Assembly (NCBI GenBank): GCA_023251435.1
Contig: JAHEYU010000040.1
Coordinates: 1-52,615 of the forward strand
DNA from: Bacteroidota bacterium
GTDB lineage: Bacteria > Bacteroidota > Bacteroidia > Bacteroidales > Prolixibacteraceae
Reading direction: 5' to 3'
Length of the DNA: 52,615 nucleotides
Numbering within the stretch: position 1 is the first letter of the stretch; each line of letters opens with the position of its first letter. The translations under genes and the position numbers were made by a program. Shown here one piece after another: positions 43,517 to 52,615 of this stretch. The notes beneath the pieces were generated by a model, which saw nothing but the letters and a program-made list of their open reading frames with translations, was not told the DNA's origin and did not search any database.

Positions 43517-45103
43517 ATGAAAAATACGAAATCTATTCCGTTCCTTGTCCTGGTAGTTTTACTGTCCGGTACATGCTTATTTTCATCGGCACAAAAAAAC
43601 GATTCAAACCCAGGAGCACAAAGCGAATGGGTTTACAAGGGGACAGACGGAAAATTGAAGTACAAAACAACTCACACAGGAGATCGGGTTATGGATTTTT
43701 CGCACGCCGGGTACATGGGTGGCGGTGTGGCACTTCCGGTAGTTGAGGTAAAAAAAAGCGTTAAGCCTTCTGGTGGTGCCGATGACACAGAGCTTATTCA
43801 GTCGGCTGTTAATGAAGTTGCAGCGTTGCCTTTAAAGAATGGTTTTCGGGGAGCAGTACTTCTGGAACCGGGTGTCTTCACATGTTCCGGGGCTATTAGC
43901 ATTTCGGCTGATGGTGTGGTATTACGTGGAAGCCGCATAAACAAAACAACACTAAAAATAACCGGGGATAGGCATACGGCCATAGTTATTGGGAAAAGAA
44001 GGAACGCTCAAACAGCAACTGAAGTCAGGAATGATTTCAAGGCTGCTGAAACCTACCTATCCGACAAGTATGTTCCATCCGGAGCCGTCTCATTTAGGAT
44101 AGCCGATACAAAAGGACTTGCAGTGGGCGATTTGATTGAAATCAGAAAACCAGTAACAAAAGCATGGGTTCATTATATGGAGATGGACAATCTGGTTCGC
44201 GACGGCAAACCACAAACCTGGATCCGCGAAGGTTCAACCATTAATACACGTCGCACTATCGCCAAAATTGAAGGCAATAAAATTACGCTCGAAGTGCCTG
44301 TTTCTGACTCTTTCGATTCGGAATATGCGGAACCAACCGGGACGGTAGTAGCCAAAATACAACCCAACAATTTGGTTTCGCAATGCGGAGTCGAAAATCT
44401 TCACATTCAGGCTCCACCAATGCAAACCAGTCATGAACAGGCACTCTATTCAGCTTTGCGGATAAGTGGACAGGACTGCTGGGCTAAAAACTTACTGATT
44501 GAAGAAACGATGAACAGCGTTGGGACCTCTGGCAGTCGGATTACGTTGGAAGAAGTAGCAATCACCCGAACAGTTCCCAATGTGGGAGCCTCAAAACCTG
44601 CAGAGTTCGCGCCTAATGCCGGACAAATTTTAATGAACCGATGTTCGAGCAAAGGAGACAACATCTGGCATGTAGGTACCGGTGCCGGAATAGCCGGGCC
44701 AATTGTGATGCTCAACTGTACATTTGTCGGGAATGGACACATCGAAGGACATCAGCGGTGGACAACCGGAATTCTGGCTGATAATTGCGTAATTCCCGAC
44801 GGAGGAATTGATTTTAAAAATCGCGGATCAATGGGTTCCGGACACGGTTGGGGCTCTGCATGGTCGGTAGCATGGAATTGCACCGCAAAAAGCTATGTGA
44901 TACAGCAACCGCCGGGTACAACCAACTGGCGGATTGGATGTATTGGAACCAACCTTCCCACTGCGCGGCCTTTCGATAAATCACCAACTTTACCTTTGGG
45001 TATTACCGATTCGCCTGATGCGAAGGTTAAGCCTGCAAGCCTTTACCTGACGCAACTTGAAGAACGTTTGGGAAAACAGGCGCTTAAAAATATCGGATAC
45101 TAG
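43517..45103 (+). CDS. Right-handed beta-helix protein, putative lyase/hydrolase (copy 2)
   Basis: 528-residue exported protein (signal to about LFSSAQ, residue 26), paralogous to the 35114-36646 product. Shared features, in order: a DFSHAGYMGGG opening (DFSKVGYASGE in copy 1), NGFRGAVLLEPGVFTCSGAISISADGVVLRGS, a small domain around KYVPSGAVSFRIADTKGLAVGDLIEI, helix coils, then HQRWTTGILADN and NRGSMGSGHGWGSAWSVAWNC. The conserved motifs make an enzyme likely, but I know of no tested member. First gene of operon E; its stop codon TAG is directly followed by the sulfatase ATG. Confidence 0.8.
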   Translation: MKNTKSIPFLVLVVLLSGTCLFSSAQKNDSNPGAQSEWVYKGTDGKLKYKTTHTGDRVMDFSHAGYMGGGVALPVVEVKKSVKPSGGADDTELIQSAVNEVAALPLKNGFRGAVLLEPGVFTCSGAISISADGVVLRGSRINKTTLKITGDRHTAIVIGKRRNAQTATEVRNDFKAAETYLSDKYVPSGAVSFRIADTKGLAVGDLIEIRKPVTKAWVHYMEMDNLVRDGKPQTWIREGSTINTRRTIAKIEGNKITLEVPVSDSFDSEYAEPTGTVVAKIQPNNLVSQCGVENLHIQAPPMQTSHEQALYSALRISGQDCWAKNLLIEETMNSVGTSGSRITLEEVAITRTVPNVGASKPAEFAPNAGQILMNRCSSKGDNIWHVGTGAGIAGPIVMLNCTFVGNGHIEGHQRWTTGILADNCVIPDGGIDFKNRGSMGSGHGWGSAWSVAWNCTAKSYVIQQPPGTTNWRIGCIGTNLPTARPFDKSPTLPLGITDSPDAKVKPASLYLTQLEERLGKQALKNIGY

Positions 45104-46567
45104 ATGAAAGCAATTAAAAATAAAACCATCTTGGGAATTGCCCTCTCATTGGCAGGAGGCAGTACTCTTCTATCGCAAACTAAGCCCAATGTGCTTTTTG
45201 TAATGACCGACCAGCAAACTTATACCATGATGAGCTGTATGGGAAATAAGTGGCTAAGTACACCAAATATGGACAAGATTGCCCAAAAAGGTTACCGGTT
45301 TGAAAAAACCTATGTTTCAAATCCGGTTTGCATGCCTTCACGGTTTTCGCTGCTTACGGGCCATTATGCTTCCGAAGTGGGCGTCAAGGAGAATACAAGC
45401 AATTACAATAAGGCCAAAGTGAGTGAAATTGTTTCGAAAGATGCTTTGGGAGTTATTTTTAGGAATGCCGGTTATGAAACTTTATATTCGGGCAAAACAC
45501 ATCTTTACGGAACAAAGGATGTTTCGGAATATGGATTTAAAATAAACAATACCGACCCTTATGACGGGCCAGCAATTTATGCGGAGAAAGTACTTGCCGA
45601 AATGGGAAAAACCAGACAGGATAAACCATTTCTATTGTTTCTTTCGTTCCTGAATCCTCACGATATTTGTTACAAGGCGGGAATGGACAAACGTTATCCT
45701 GAAAATCTTTCGGAAGCCAATGTTCGTGAAACAGCCCGCATTCTCGCTATGCAAAAAACTTTGAAACCGGAAGAATATCACAGACAAATTCCACCGCGAT
45801 CAACAAATCCTACCCCGATAAATGGAGAACTGCCTGACATGGTCTCTATGGATGTTTTCCCAAGGACATGGAACAATGATCAGTTGGATTTATATAACTG
45901 GATGTATCACCGATTAACTGAAAGTGTTGACATTCAGATTGGTAGAGTACTAACTGCTTTGGAAAAATCAGGTCTGGAAGAAAATACCATCATCGTTTTC
46001 ACTTCCGATCACGGTGATATGAATGGATCGCATGGTCTGATCCTAAAGAATGTGATGTTCGAAGAATGCCAGCGTGTGCCATTTATTTTTGCAGGCAAAG
46101 GGATTAAACCCAATTATACTGATCATTCAACTCTGGTGTGCAATGGAATTGACTTCATCCCGACTATTTGCGATTTGGTTGGAATTAAAACGCCGGAAAG
46201 ACTTCCAGGCATTTCACTCAAGCCGTTTCTGACCGGTCAGGAACAAAAACCGGATAGAAAATACATTTTCACTGAAGATTATAACGGCTATCAGATTAAC
46301 GATGGAAGATATAAATATACCATTTATGAATTGCCCGGATACCCTGAAATGCTGACTGATTTGCAAACCAACCCCGGCGAAACCATAAACTATTCCAGTG
46401 ATTCGGCATACAGGGAACTTAAAACTATGCTAAAAAAAGAGCTGATGGCCAATTTGTCAAAAAGAGGACTGACCCCACTTCCACAGGACAGAACTATTGA
46501 AAATATCAGGAAATTGGAAAATGCAAAAAACGCAAAAAATAAGTCAAAAGTTAGGGCAGAAGAATAA
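45104..46567 (+). CDS. S1-family sulfatase (second)
   Basis: 487-residue formylglycine sulfatase, exported (signal to about STLLSQ). The active-site Cys76 is in NPVCMPSRFSLLTG, matching C-x-P-S-R. Asp36 in FVMTDQQTY and the later FTSDHGDMNGSHGL and GIDFIPTICDLVG motifs are intact. It belongs to a different subfamily from the 20704 sulfatase, closer to TDQQ-type enzymes. Together they suggest at least two sulfate positions in the glycan. Start immediately follows the beta-helix stop, so the two are probably coupled. The lysine-rich, repetitive C-terminal tail (NAKNAKNKSK) looks disordered. Confidence 0.94.
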   Translation: MKAIKNKTILGIALSLAGGSTLLSQTKPNVLFVMTDQQTYTMMSCMGNKWLSTPNMDKIAQKGYRFEKTYVSNPVCMPSRFSLLTGHYASEVGVKENTSNYNKAKVSEIVSKDALGVIFRNAGYETLYSGKTHLYGTKDVSEYGFKINNTDPYDGPAIYAEKVLAEMGKTRQDKPFLLFLSFLNPHDICYKAGMDKRYPENLSEANVRETARILAMQKTLKPEEYHRQIPPRSTNPTPINGELPDMVSMDVFPRTWNNDQLDLYNWMYHRLTESVDIQIGRVLTALEKSGLEENTIIVFTSDHGDMNGSHGLILKNVMFEECQRVPFIFAGKGIKPNYTDHSTLVCNGIDFIPTICDLVGIKTPERLPGISLKPFLTGQEQKPDRKYIFTEDYNGYQINDGRYKYTIYELPGYPEMLTDLQTNPGETINYSSDSAYRELKTMLKKELMANLSKRGLTPLPQDRTIENIRKLENAKNAKNKSKVRAEE

Positions 46568-46583
46568 TAAAAAATCAATTCAT

Positions 46584-48581
46584 ATGTCTGGAATGAAACG
46601 AATTAACCTAATCCTGTTTGTAATTATTTTCTTCTCTTTAACCGTTCAGGCCCAAAGAGATATTATCCGGTGGGATCTTGCCGGTGACGGCGGAATTTCA
46701 TGGGTCGTTAAGACCAATGATGTACATACCGACCACATTGAAATGAGTGGCAAACAGATTTCGGCTATTGTAAGCTATGGCCTGAATGCTGAAAAAGAAT
46801 TGGTGCTGAAGAAGAAATTAATCTTTCCGATGCTTCGGAAGTTACCAAACAAAACAGGCTCGCATCTCTCACTCGAATTTGATCAGCAAAATCAACCCGT
46901 GATATTGGTGAATGGAACCGAAATGCAGGAAACTCCGGTCCGTTTTCACCACAAGGGACTTCTGACCATTGAAAGCCTTTCCAATACACCGGTTACGCTT
47001 ACCAAACTGCTTTTCCCTTCAGTTGATAAGGCTGCTTACCTCGAAATCTACCGGTTGAAGAATACTTCGGCGTCATCGGTGTCAGTTGAAATTCAGCATG
47101 ATGTACCCGATGTCCATACCAAAGCGGAAGAAGGAATTTACGGTGAATACCTGATACGTGTTGAAGCTACCAAAAAGGGAAATTTTACAATCAGCCCCGG
47201 CGGTGATTTCGAATTTGCCATGATTTATTCAGCGCGCAAGGTTCATGAAGAAAAATACGCCTTTTCAGCAGCCTATGAACTGGCCAGACGCATCGAAATG
47301 ATATCCGGAATTTTAGACAAACTGGTACTTGAAACACCAAACGATACCATCAACCGTGAATTTGCCTTTGCAAAAATCAGGGGAACCGAAAGTATTTACG
47401 ATACCAAAGGCGGGCTGATGCACGGACCGGGCGGCGGCGCCTATTATGCTGCTATCTGGGCCAATGATCAGGCAGAGTATATCAATCCGTTTTTCCCTTT
47501 CCTTGGAAATATAAACGGCAACGAATCGGTGCTGAATTCTTTCCGCCATTTTGCCCGGTTTATGAATCCGGAATACAAACCCATACCGAGTTCCATTATT
47601 TCTGAAGGGGTCGGAACCTGGCACGGTGCCAAAGACCGGGGAGATATGGCCATGATTGCCTACGGCGCATCTCGCTTCGCACTTGCTTATGGTGATAAAA
47701 ATGCGGCTTTTGAACTTTGGCCACTGATTGAGTGGTGCCTCCAATACCTGGAAAGGAAGAAATCGCCCGAAGGGGTTATTTTCTCCGATTCAGATGAATT
47801 GGAAAACCGTTTCGAAAACGGCGATTACAACCTGGCAACCAATTCGCTGGCGTACGGAGGTTTGGTCAGCGCTTCGTATCTGGCTGCTGAATTGGGAAAA
47901 ACAGAAGCTGCAAACCGCTACCGGAACCGGGCAGCTGAACTCCGGAAAGCCATTGAAAAACACTTTGGCGCCACTGTTCAGGGATTCGATACTTACCAGT
48001 ATTACCAGGGAAACACAAAACTTCGCGCCTGGATTTGTTATCCGCTGAACATGGGAATTTTCGACCGGAAAGATGAAACCATGAAAGCTCTTTTTTCTGA
48101 TTTCCTGTGGACAGGCAACGGTATTCTCTCTGAATCGGGCACAAAAACATTCTGGGACAGGTCAACTTTGCATGCGTTCAAAGGACTTTTTGCTGCAGGA
48201 GCTACCAACCAGACAATGAACTATTTCGAATATTATTCGGCCAAAAGGCTGCTGGGCGATCATGTTCCATACCCGGTCGAAGCCTGGCCCGAAGGAAATC
48301 AGCGTCATCTTTCGGCCGAATCAGGGTTGTATTGCCGGGTGGTTACCGAAGGCCTGTTTGGCATCGAGCCTACCGGGTTCCGGAGTTTTACAATGAAACC
48401 CAGGCTTCCTGAAGGATGGAATTTTATGAGATTAAAAAATATCCGGGCTTTTCAATCCGACTTTGACATTGAAGTTCATCGTAAAGGAAAAAAGATCAAG
48501 GTCTTAATCCTGCAGGATGGTCAGAAAACCATTGAAACAAACTGGGATCAGATATCGGAATTGAATGTTAAACTTAATTAA
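46584..48581 (+). CDS. (alpha/alpha)6-barrel glycosidase-like exported protein
   Basis: 665 residues from the ATG at 46584 (MSGMKRINLILFVIIFFSLTVQAQ, a signal peptide). The open frame begins 29 codons earlier inside the sulfatase gene, and I reject that start. The N-terminal 230 residues are beta-rich; from about 260 the pattern is a six-hairpin toroid as in GH78, GH63 or GH116: IRGTESIYDTKGG, YYAAIWANDQAEYINPFFPFLG, EGVGTWHGAKDRGDMAMIAYGA, DYNLATNSLAYGGLVSASYLA and YPVEAWPEGNQRHLSAES. Acidic residues in WANDQAEY and EAWPEGNQ are catalytic candidates. I cannot place it in a named family. Probably an exo-acting glycosidase of operon E. Confidence 0.75.
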   Translation: MSGMKRINLILFVIIFFSLTVQAQRDIIRWDLAGDGGISWVVKTNDVHTDHIEMSGKQISAIVSYGLNAEKELVLKKKLIFPMLRKLPNKTGSHLSLEFDQQNQPVILVNGTEMQETPVRFHHKGLLTIESLSNTPVTLTKLLFPSVDKAAYLEIYRLKNTSASSVSVEIQHDVPDVHTKAEEGIYGEYLIRVEATKKGNFTISPGGDFEFAMIYSARKVHEEKYAFSAAYELARRIEMISGILDKLVLETPNDTINREFAFAKIRGTESIYDTKGGLMHGPGGGAYYAAIWANDQAEYINPFFPFLGNINGNESVLNSFRHFARFMNPEYKPIPSSIISEGVGTWHGAKDRGDMAMIAYGASRFALAYGDKNAAFELWPLIEWCLQYLERKKSPEGVIFSDSDELENRFENGDYNLATNSLAYGGLVSASYLAAELGKTEAANRYRNRAAELRKAIEKHFGATVQGFDTYQYYQGNTKLRAWICYPLNMGIFDRKDETMKALFSDFLWTGNGILSESGTKTFWDRSTLHAFKGLFAAGATNQTMNYFEYYSAKRLLGDHVPYPVEAWPEGNQRHLSAESGLYCRVVTEGLFGIEPTGFRSFTMKPRLPEGWNFMRLKNIRAFQSDFDIEVHRKGKKIKVLILQDGQKTIETNWDQISELNVKLN

Positions 48582-48589
48582 ACCAACCA

Positions 48590-50458
48590 ATGAGAACTAG
48601 TACATTAAGTGTGTTCGTGATGGTGGTGGCGCTTTTTACAAGTTCCTTTTCCACCGCTAAAAGTATCAAAGTATCCTCGCCTGATGGTCGGATTGTTGCC
48701 ACACTGATGGTTGACAAAGAGCTTGGCACACTTACCTACAAAGTCAGAAGCGGGGACCGCGAAATCATCAGGGAAAGCCCTGTCGGCATCAATACCGGCA
48801 AGGGCGATTTCCGAAGTGGAATGAAGCTGGAGGCTAAGTCAGTCCGGGTGATAGATGAAACGTACAAGCTTCCGCAGGGCAAAGTATCAACCTATCTCAA
48901 CCATGCCAGAGAACAACGGTTGCAATTCAGTAAAGAGGGCCAAAAGCCCGAAGTTTTGTTCCGTGTTTACAACGATGGCATCGCGTTCAGGTTTGTTATC
49001 CCCGGCGAAGGGGAAATCCGGATTATTGAGGAAAGCAGCGCCATCAATCTGGCCGGCGAAAACTTCACCTATTACGGACAGAATCACCCGAACAGGTATG
49101 GATACGAAAGTGCACTCGGACCAATTGACGGCGAACGTATGTCGAACGCCGTACTGGCGCACCTGAAAGATAAGGATCATTTTGTATTGATGGCCCAGGC
49201 GGCCACGAACGGACAGTATGTTCAGTGTCATTTTCAACGCACCGGCTCCTCTTTCCGTTACAGTTTCCCGATTGACCAGGTCCGGATCGGTCCGGTGGTG
49301 GCCCGGCTTCCCTTCCAATCGCCCTGGAGAGCTGTGGTAATTTCACCGAAAAATCCGTCGCGTATTGTTGAAACATACCTTTTGGAAAACCTGAATCCTC
49401 CATCCGATCCCGCTTATTTGAATACTGACGGGACCTTGAAAGACTGGATCAGGCCAGGACGTGTGATGTGGGATTTCATTGCCAAAGACGGGGATAAACC
49501 ACGAATGTGGATTGATGCAGTAGCGGAAATGGGCTGGGAATACTACATGGCCGATGCTGGGTTTGCAAGGAAGTGGGGAGGAAATGACACTGTTCCTGAA
49601 GTAGTTAAATATGCTGATTCAAAAAAAGTGAATGTCATTGGCTGGGCGCATACACGCGAATTTGATACCCGTGAGAAAGCGGATTCAACAATGGGTCGTT
49701 ATGCAGATTGGGGACTGAAGGGTGCAAAAATTGATTTCTTTGATCAGAATACGCTCAGCGAAAATCCAAAAGACTGGAAAGATTACCAGGATACCCAACA
49801 GAGTTTAAAAATGAGGGACTGGATTTTTGAGTTAGGCATCCAAAACTCATTTTTACTTGAACTTCATGGAAATACCATCCCCACCGGGGAAAGAAGGCAA
49901 TACCCCAATTTGATGACCCTTGAAGGCGTTGATGGAATGGAAAGAAGAACCAAACCCGCGTCAAACGACCTGACCATTCCATACACCAGAAACGTGATGG
50001 GACCAGTCAGTTATACGATTGTCCATTTCGAACGCTCACCCGGAACACATGCATATCAAATGGCGATGTCGATTGTTTATGAGGCCGGATTAATGATTTA
50101 TGCCGAGCATGGTAAGAAGCTTCTTGAATGGCCTGGCAGAGAAATGATCAAAGATGTTCCATCCAATTGGGATGAAATCAGGTTTATCGACGGAATGCCG
50201 GCTAGCCACATCATCATTGCACGTCGCAAAGGGCAGGACTGGTTTATCGGCGGAATGACCGATGCAGCGCGCACAGCCAACATTCCACTTGACTTTCTTG
50301 GAGATGGAAAGGAATACAATGCCCTTATATTCATGGATGAAACCCATACCACCATGCTAAAAGAAACACAGATGGTAAATAAGGCTACCAATCTGTCATT
50401 AAATATGCTGGAAAGAGGGGGTTTTGCTGTTCGCCTCAGTCCGAAGAACGGTAAATAA
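48590..50458 (+). CDS. GH97 glycosidase, probably retaining alpha-galactosidase type
   Basis: 622-residue exported GH97 enzyme (signal to about STAKS). Order: beta-super-sandwich (about 25-270, with ITFRVYND-like VLFRVYNDGIAFRF), TIM barrel (DWIRPGRVMWDF onward) and a C-terminal beta-domain. The barrel has KIDFFDQN with Asp382 where retaining members such as BtGal97b carry the nucleophile, and NLMTLEGVDGMERR with Glu445 as the likely acid/base, rather than the inverting SusB arrangement. This favours an alpha-galactosidase-like activity (or beta-L-arabinopyranosidase, known in the same subgroup). It starts 8 bases after the preceding stop, in operon E. Confidence 0.9.
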   Translation: MRTSTLSVFVMVVALFTSSFSTAKSIKVSSPDGRIVATLMVDKELGTLTYKVRSGDREIIRESPVGINTGKGDFRSGMKLEAKSVRVIDETYKLPQGKVSTYLNHAREQRLQFSKEGQKPEVLFRVYNDGIAFRFVIPGEGEIRIIEESSAINLAGENFTYYGQNHPNRYGYESALGPIDGERMSNAVLAHLKDKDHFVLMAQAATNGQYVQCHFQRTGSSFRYSFPIDQVRIGPVVARLPFQSPWRAVVISPKNPSRIVETYLLENLNPPSDPAYLNTDGTLKDWIRPGRVMWDFIAKDGDKPRMWIDAVAEMGWEYYMADAGFARKWGGNDTVPEVVKYADSKKVNVIGWAHTREFDTREKADSTMGRYADWGLKGAKIDFFDQNTLSENPKDWKDYQDTQQSLKMRDWIFELGIQNSFLLELHGNTIPTGERRQYPNLMTLEGVDGMERRTKPASNDLTIPYTRNVMGPVSYTIVHFERSPGTHAYQMAMSIVYEAGLMIYAEHGKKLLEWPGREMIKDVPSNWDEIRFIDGMPASHIIIARRKGQDWFIGGMTDAARTANIPLDFLGDGKEYNALIFMDETHTTMLKETQMVNKATNLSLNMLERGGFAVRLSPKNGK

Positions 50459-50511
50459 TTTACACTGCGATTACATAAAACAATCAGTTCTGTATATTAA
50501 CTAAATAAAGT

Positions 50512-52615
50512 ATGAAGACCAAAAACACGCGCAAAAGAGTTTACATTTTACTGATAAGCCTAGCTGCAATAGCTTTATCCTGTCAGCCTGAACAAAATAA
50601 ACAGCCGCTTGAACTGTGGTATGACCAACCGGCAAAAGTTTGGGAAGAAGCCCTTCCGCTTGGAAACGGAACCACAGGGGCAATGATCTACGGAGGGATC
50701 AACAGTGAACAGTTTTCCCTGAACGACCACACGCTGTGGGCAGGCTATCCCAATGCGGGTAATAAAGAAAAAGGCCCCGAAATTCTTCCCAAAGTACGCG
50801 AAGCCATTTTTGCCGGCGACTACGAAAAAGCAGCCTCCTTGTGGAAAGGCATGCACGGTCCCTATTCGGCCCGCTACCTCCCTTTGGGCGACCTTTTCCT
50901 GAATTTTGATTTTAAAGATACTTTGGTGGATGCTTATTCGCGCAAACTCGACCTGCGAAATGCACTTTCAACCGTTGGGTTAACATCAAATGGCGTTGAC
51001 TATCTTCGCGAATCGTTTATCAGTTTTCCCGATCAGGTGATGGCTGTAAAACTGTCAGCTTCCGAAAAAGGGAAAATTTCGTTTGATGCATTGTTGTCGT
51101 CTCAACTACATTATTCGGTTAAGTTAAAAGAACCGGGTTACCTCATTCTGAAAGGCAAAGCCCCGAAACACGTGGCACACCGAAATACCGAACCGCAGCA
51201 GGTCTTTTATGACGAGGACGGTGGCGAGGGAATGACCTTCGAAATTCACCTGAAGCTGATTGCAAAAGGTGGAGAACTCGTTTCTTCAGAAAATTCGGTT
51301 GCCGTTAAAAAAGCCGATGAAGTGGTGATTTTAATGACCGAAGCAACCAGTTTTAATGGGTTCGACAAATCGCCCGGACTGGAAGGTAAAAACCCGGAAG
51401 AAATTGCCAGTGCAAAAATGGAATCCGCCTCTGCCCTATCCTGGGACGAATTACAGGATCGCCATCTTCAGGATTACCAAAACTTGTTTGGCCGCGTTGA
51501 GCTGGATCTCGGCCCGCAGCAAACCCAACTTCCGACCGATGAGCGAATGATGCAGTATAATAATGGAGTGGTTGACAATGGCCTTGTTGCCCTCTATTTT
51601 CAATATGGCCGTTACCTGATGATCGCCTCATCGCGCCCCGGAACGCCGCCATCCAATTTGCAGGGAATCTGGAACAATCATGTTCAACCGCCGTGGGGAA
51701 GCAATTATACCATCAACATCAACACACAAATGAACTACTGGCCCGCCGAGGTGACCAACCTTTCGGAATGCCACGAGCCGCTGTTCGATTTTATCGAAGA
51801 TTTGTCGGTGAACGGAGCGAAAACTGCCAAAGTTAACTACGGAATACAATCGGGCTGGACCGCCCATCACAACTCCGACATCTGGGCCAAAACATCGCCC
51901 ACGGGTGGCGAAGACTGGGATCCGAGAGGAGCTCCGAGATGGTCGGCATGGCCATTGGGTGGTGCCTGGTTTTGCCAGCACCTTTGGGAACATTACCAGT
52001 ACACCGGCGACCGTGTTTTTCTCGAACAAAAAGCCTGGCCACTGATGAAAGGCGCTGCCGAATTTATGCTGAACTGGATGCTTGAGGATAAAAATGGAAT
52101 GTTGGTTACCAATCCCGCCACTTCGCCCGAGAACGTATTTAAAATCGATGGCAAAACCTACGAAATTTCGATGGCCTCCACGATGGACATGTCTATTATC
52201 CGCGAACTGTTTACATCCTGTTTGCAGGCATCCCGCGAATTGGATACCGATAAAGAATTGGCTGAACGGATTGAACAGGCGCTTCCAAATCTCTACCCGT
52301 TCCATATTGGTCAGCACGGCCAGTTGCAGGAATGGTTCAACGATGTTGACGATCCGAAAGATTCTCACCGGCACATTTCCCACCTTTTCAGTTTGTACCC
52401 CGGTAACCAGATCACTCCTGAATTTACGCCCGAACTTGCCAAAGCCGCCAAACAAACGCTCATTCACCGTGGCGATGTGAGTACAGGTTGGTCGATGGCC
52501 TGGAAAGTGAACTGGTGGGCGCGTTTGAAAGATGGCGACCATGCCCTGAAAATACTGAAAGACGGACTGAAATACATCGGCTCAAAAACAGAAGTGATGG
52601 GCGGCGGAGGTTCAT
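50512..52615 (+). CDS. GH95 alpha-L-fucosidase/galactosidase, lipoprotein, partial (second)
   Basis: Open from the ATG at 50512 (MKTKNTRKRVYILLISLAAIALSC) to the window end, about 701 residues, lacking the C-terminal 80-130. The lipobox suggests membrane anchoring, unlike the secreted GH95 at 17250. LWYDQPAKVWEEALPLGNGTTGAMIYGG is the N-terminal hallmark. Active-site Asn402 and Asn404 in NINTQMNYWP and catalytic acid Glu540 in ATSPEN are present; the final Asp region is beyond the edge. Sequence is clearly divergent from the first GH95, so the two probably remove differently linked or different 6-deoxy sugars. 53 bases after GH97, same strand. Confidence 0.93.
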   Translation, partial: MKTKNTRKRVYILLISLAAIALSCQPEQNKQPLELWYDQPAKVWEEALPLGNGTTGAMIYGGINSEQFSLNDHTLWAGYPNAGNKEKGPEILPKVREAIFAGDYEKAASLWKGMHGPYSARYLPLGDLFLNFDFKDTLVDAYSRKLDLRNALSTVGLTSNGVDYLRESFISFPDQVMAVKLSASEKGKISFDALLSSQLHYSVKLKEPGYLILKGKAPKHVAHRNTEPQQVFYDEDGGEGMTFEIHLKLIAKGGELVSSENSVAVKKADEVVILMTEATSFNGFDKSPGLEGKNPEEIASAKMESASALSWDELQDRHLQDYQNLFGRVELDLGPQQTQLPTDERMMQYNNGVVDNGLVALYFQYGRYLMIASSRPGTPPSNLQGIWNNHVQPPWGSNYTININTQMNYWPAEVTNLSECHEPLFDFIEDLSVNGAKTAKVNYGIQSGWTAHHNSDIWAKTSPTGGEDWDPRGAPRWSAWPLGGAWFCQHLWEHYQYTGDRVFLEQKAWPLMKGAAEFMLNWMLEDKNGMLVTNPATSPENVFKIDGKTYEISMASTMDMSIIRELFTSCLQASRELDTDKELAERIEQALPNLYPFHIGQHGQLQEWFNDVDDPKDSHRHISHLFSLYPGNQITPEFTPELAKAAKQTLIHRGDVSTGWSMAWKVNWWARLKDGDHALKILKDGLKYIGSKTEVMGGGGS

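Noticed and set aside
46497-46583. 29 extra codons before the (alpha/alpha)6 protein
   Set aside because: They fall inside the sulfatase gene, and the signal peptide begins only at MSGMKRINL.
51628-52542. 304-codon minus-strand frame at the window end
   Set aside because: Antisense to the partial GH95, whose motifs NINTQMNYWP and ATSPEN are intact.

Overview
The window reads as part of a Bacteroidota chromosome. It has SusC/SusD-type outer-membrane uptake genes, a hybrid two-component system with propeller repeats, a T9SS type A sorting domain, Bacteroidetes-type lipoprotein signals and TAnnTTTG-like promoter boxes. The T9SS tail and the enzyme mix fit a Marinilabiliales or Prolixibacteraceae-like lineage better than gut Bacteroides, but that is inference. 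No rRNA, tRNA, CRISPR array, phage gene or transposase gene was seen. The whole window is one very large polysaccharide utilization locus (PUL), cut at both ends.

Layout. (A) Minus strand, 12965 down to 1: GH88 unsaturated uronyl hydrolase, GH28, a five-bladed-propeller hydrolase, a PL7-like jelly roll, a DUF1080-like protein, an aldo/keto reductase, a zinc-type alcohol dehydrogenase, a Gfo/Idh/MocA oxidoreductase, two tandem GH29 fucosidases and a hexuronate-type MFS permease (cut by the window start). (B) 13171-17229 plus: the hybrid two-component regulator. (C) Minus strand, 31017 down to 17250: a TonB-dependent receptor without SusD, a T9SS-exported beta-helix protein, a deacetylase-like protein, a DUF4380-like protein, a heparinase II/III-type lyase, a sulfatase, an SGNH hydrolase and a GH95 fucosidase. 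(D) Minus strand, 43217 down to 31292: SusC, SusD, a fasciclin lipoprotein and a glycan-binding-type lipoprotein, then a strong hairpin, then a beta-helix enzyme, a GH127-like enzyme and a GH43. (E) Plus strand, 43517 to the end: a paralogous beta-helix enzyme, a second sulfatase, an (alpha/alpha)6-barrel glycosidase, a GH97 and a second GH95 (cut by the window end).

How the parts fit. Four fucosidases, two sulfatases, lyase-type folds plus GH88, a GH28 and a hexuronate-type permease point to a sulfated glycan containing L-fucose (or L-galactose) and uronic acid, with pentose or galactose branches. A fucose-containing sulfated polysaccharide or glucuronofucan is my best guess; a complex pectin is the main alternative. 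Lyases and beta-helix enzymes would cut the chain, the two TonB systems would import oligosaccharides, exo-enzymes would trim them, and the dehydrogenases and permease would handle the monosaccharides.

The most notable non-coding signal is a shared 12-base element, ACTCATGTTGCA. It lies upstream of the three minus-strand operons, each time exactly 66 bases from a TAnnTTTG-like -7 box. This suggests one regulon, probably driven by the hybrid regulator. The intergenic spaces also hold four different classes of inverted-repeat element, and there is an apparent remnant of a receptor gene start next to one operator.
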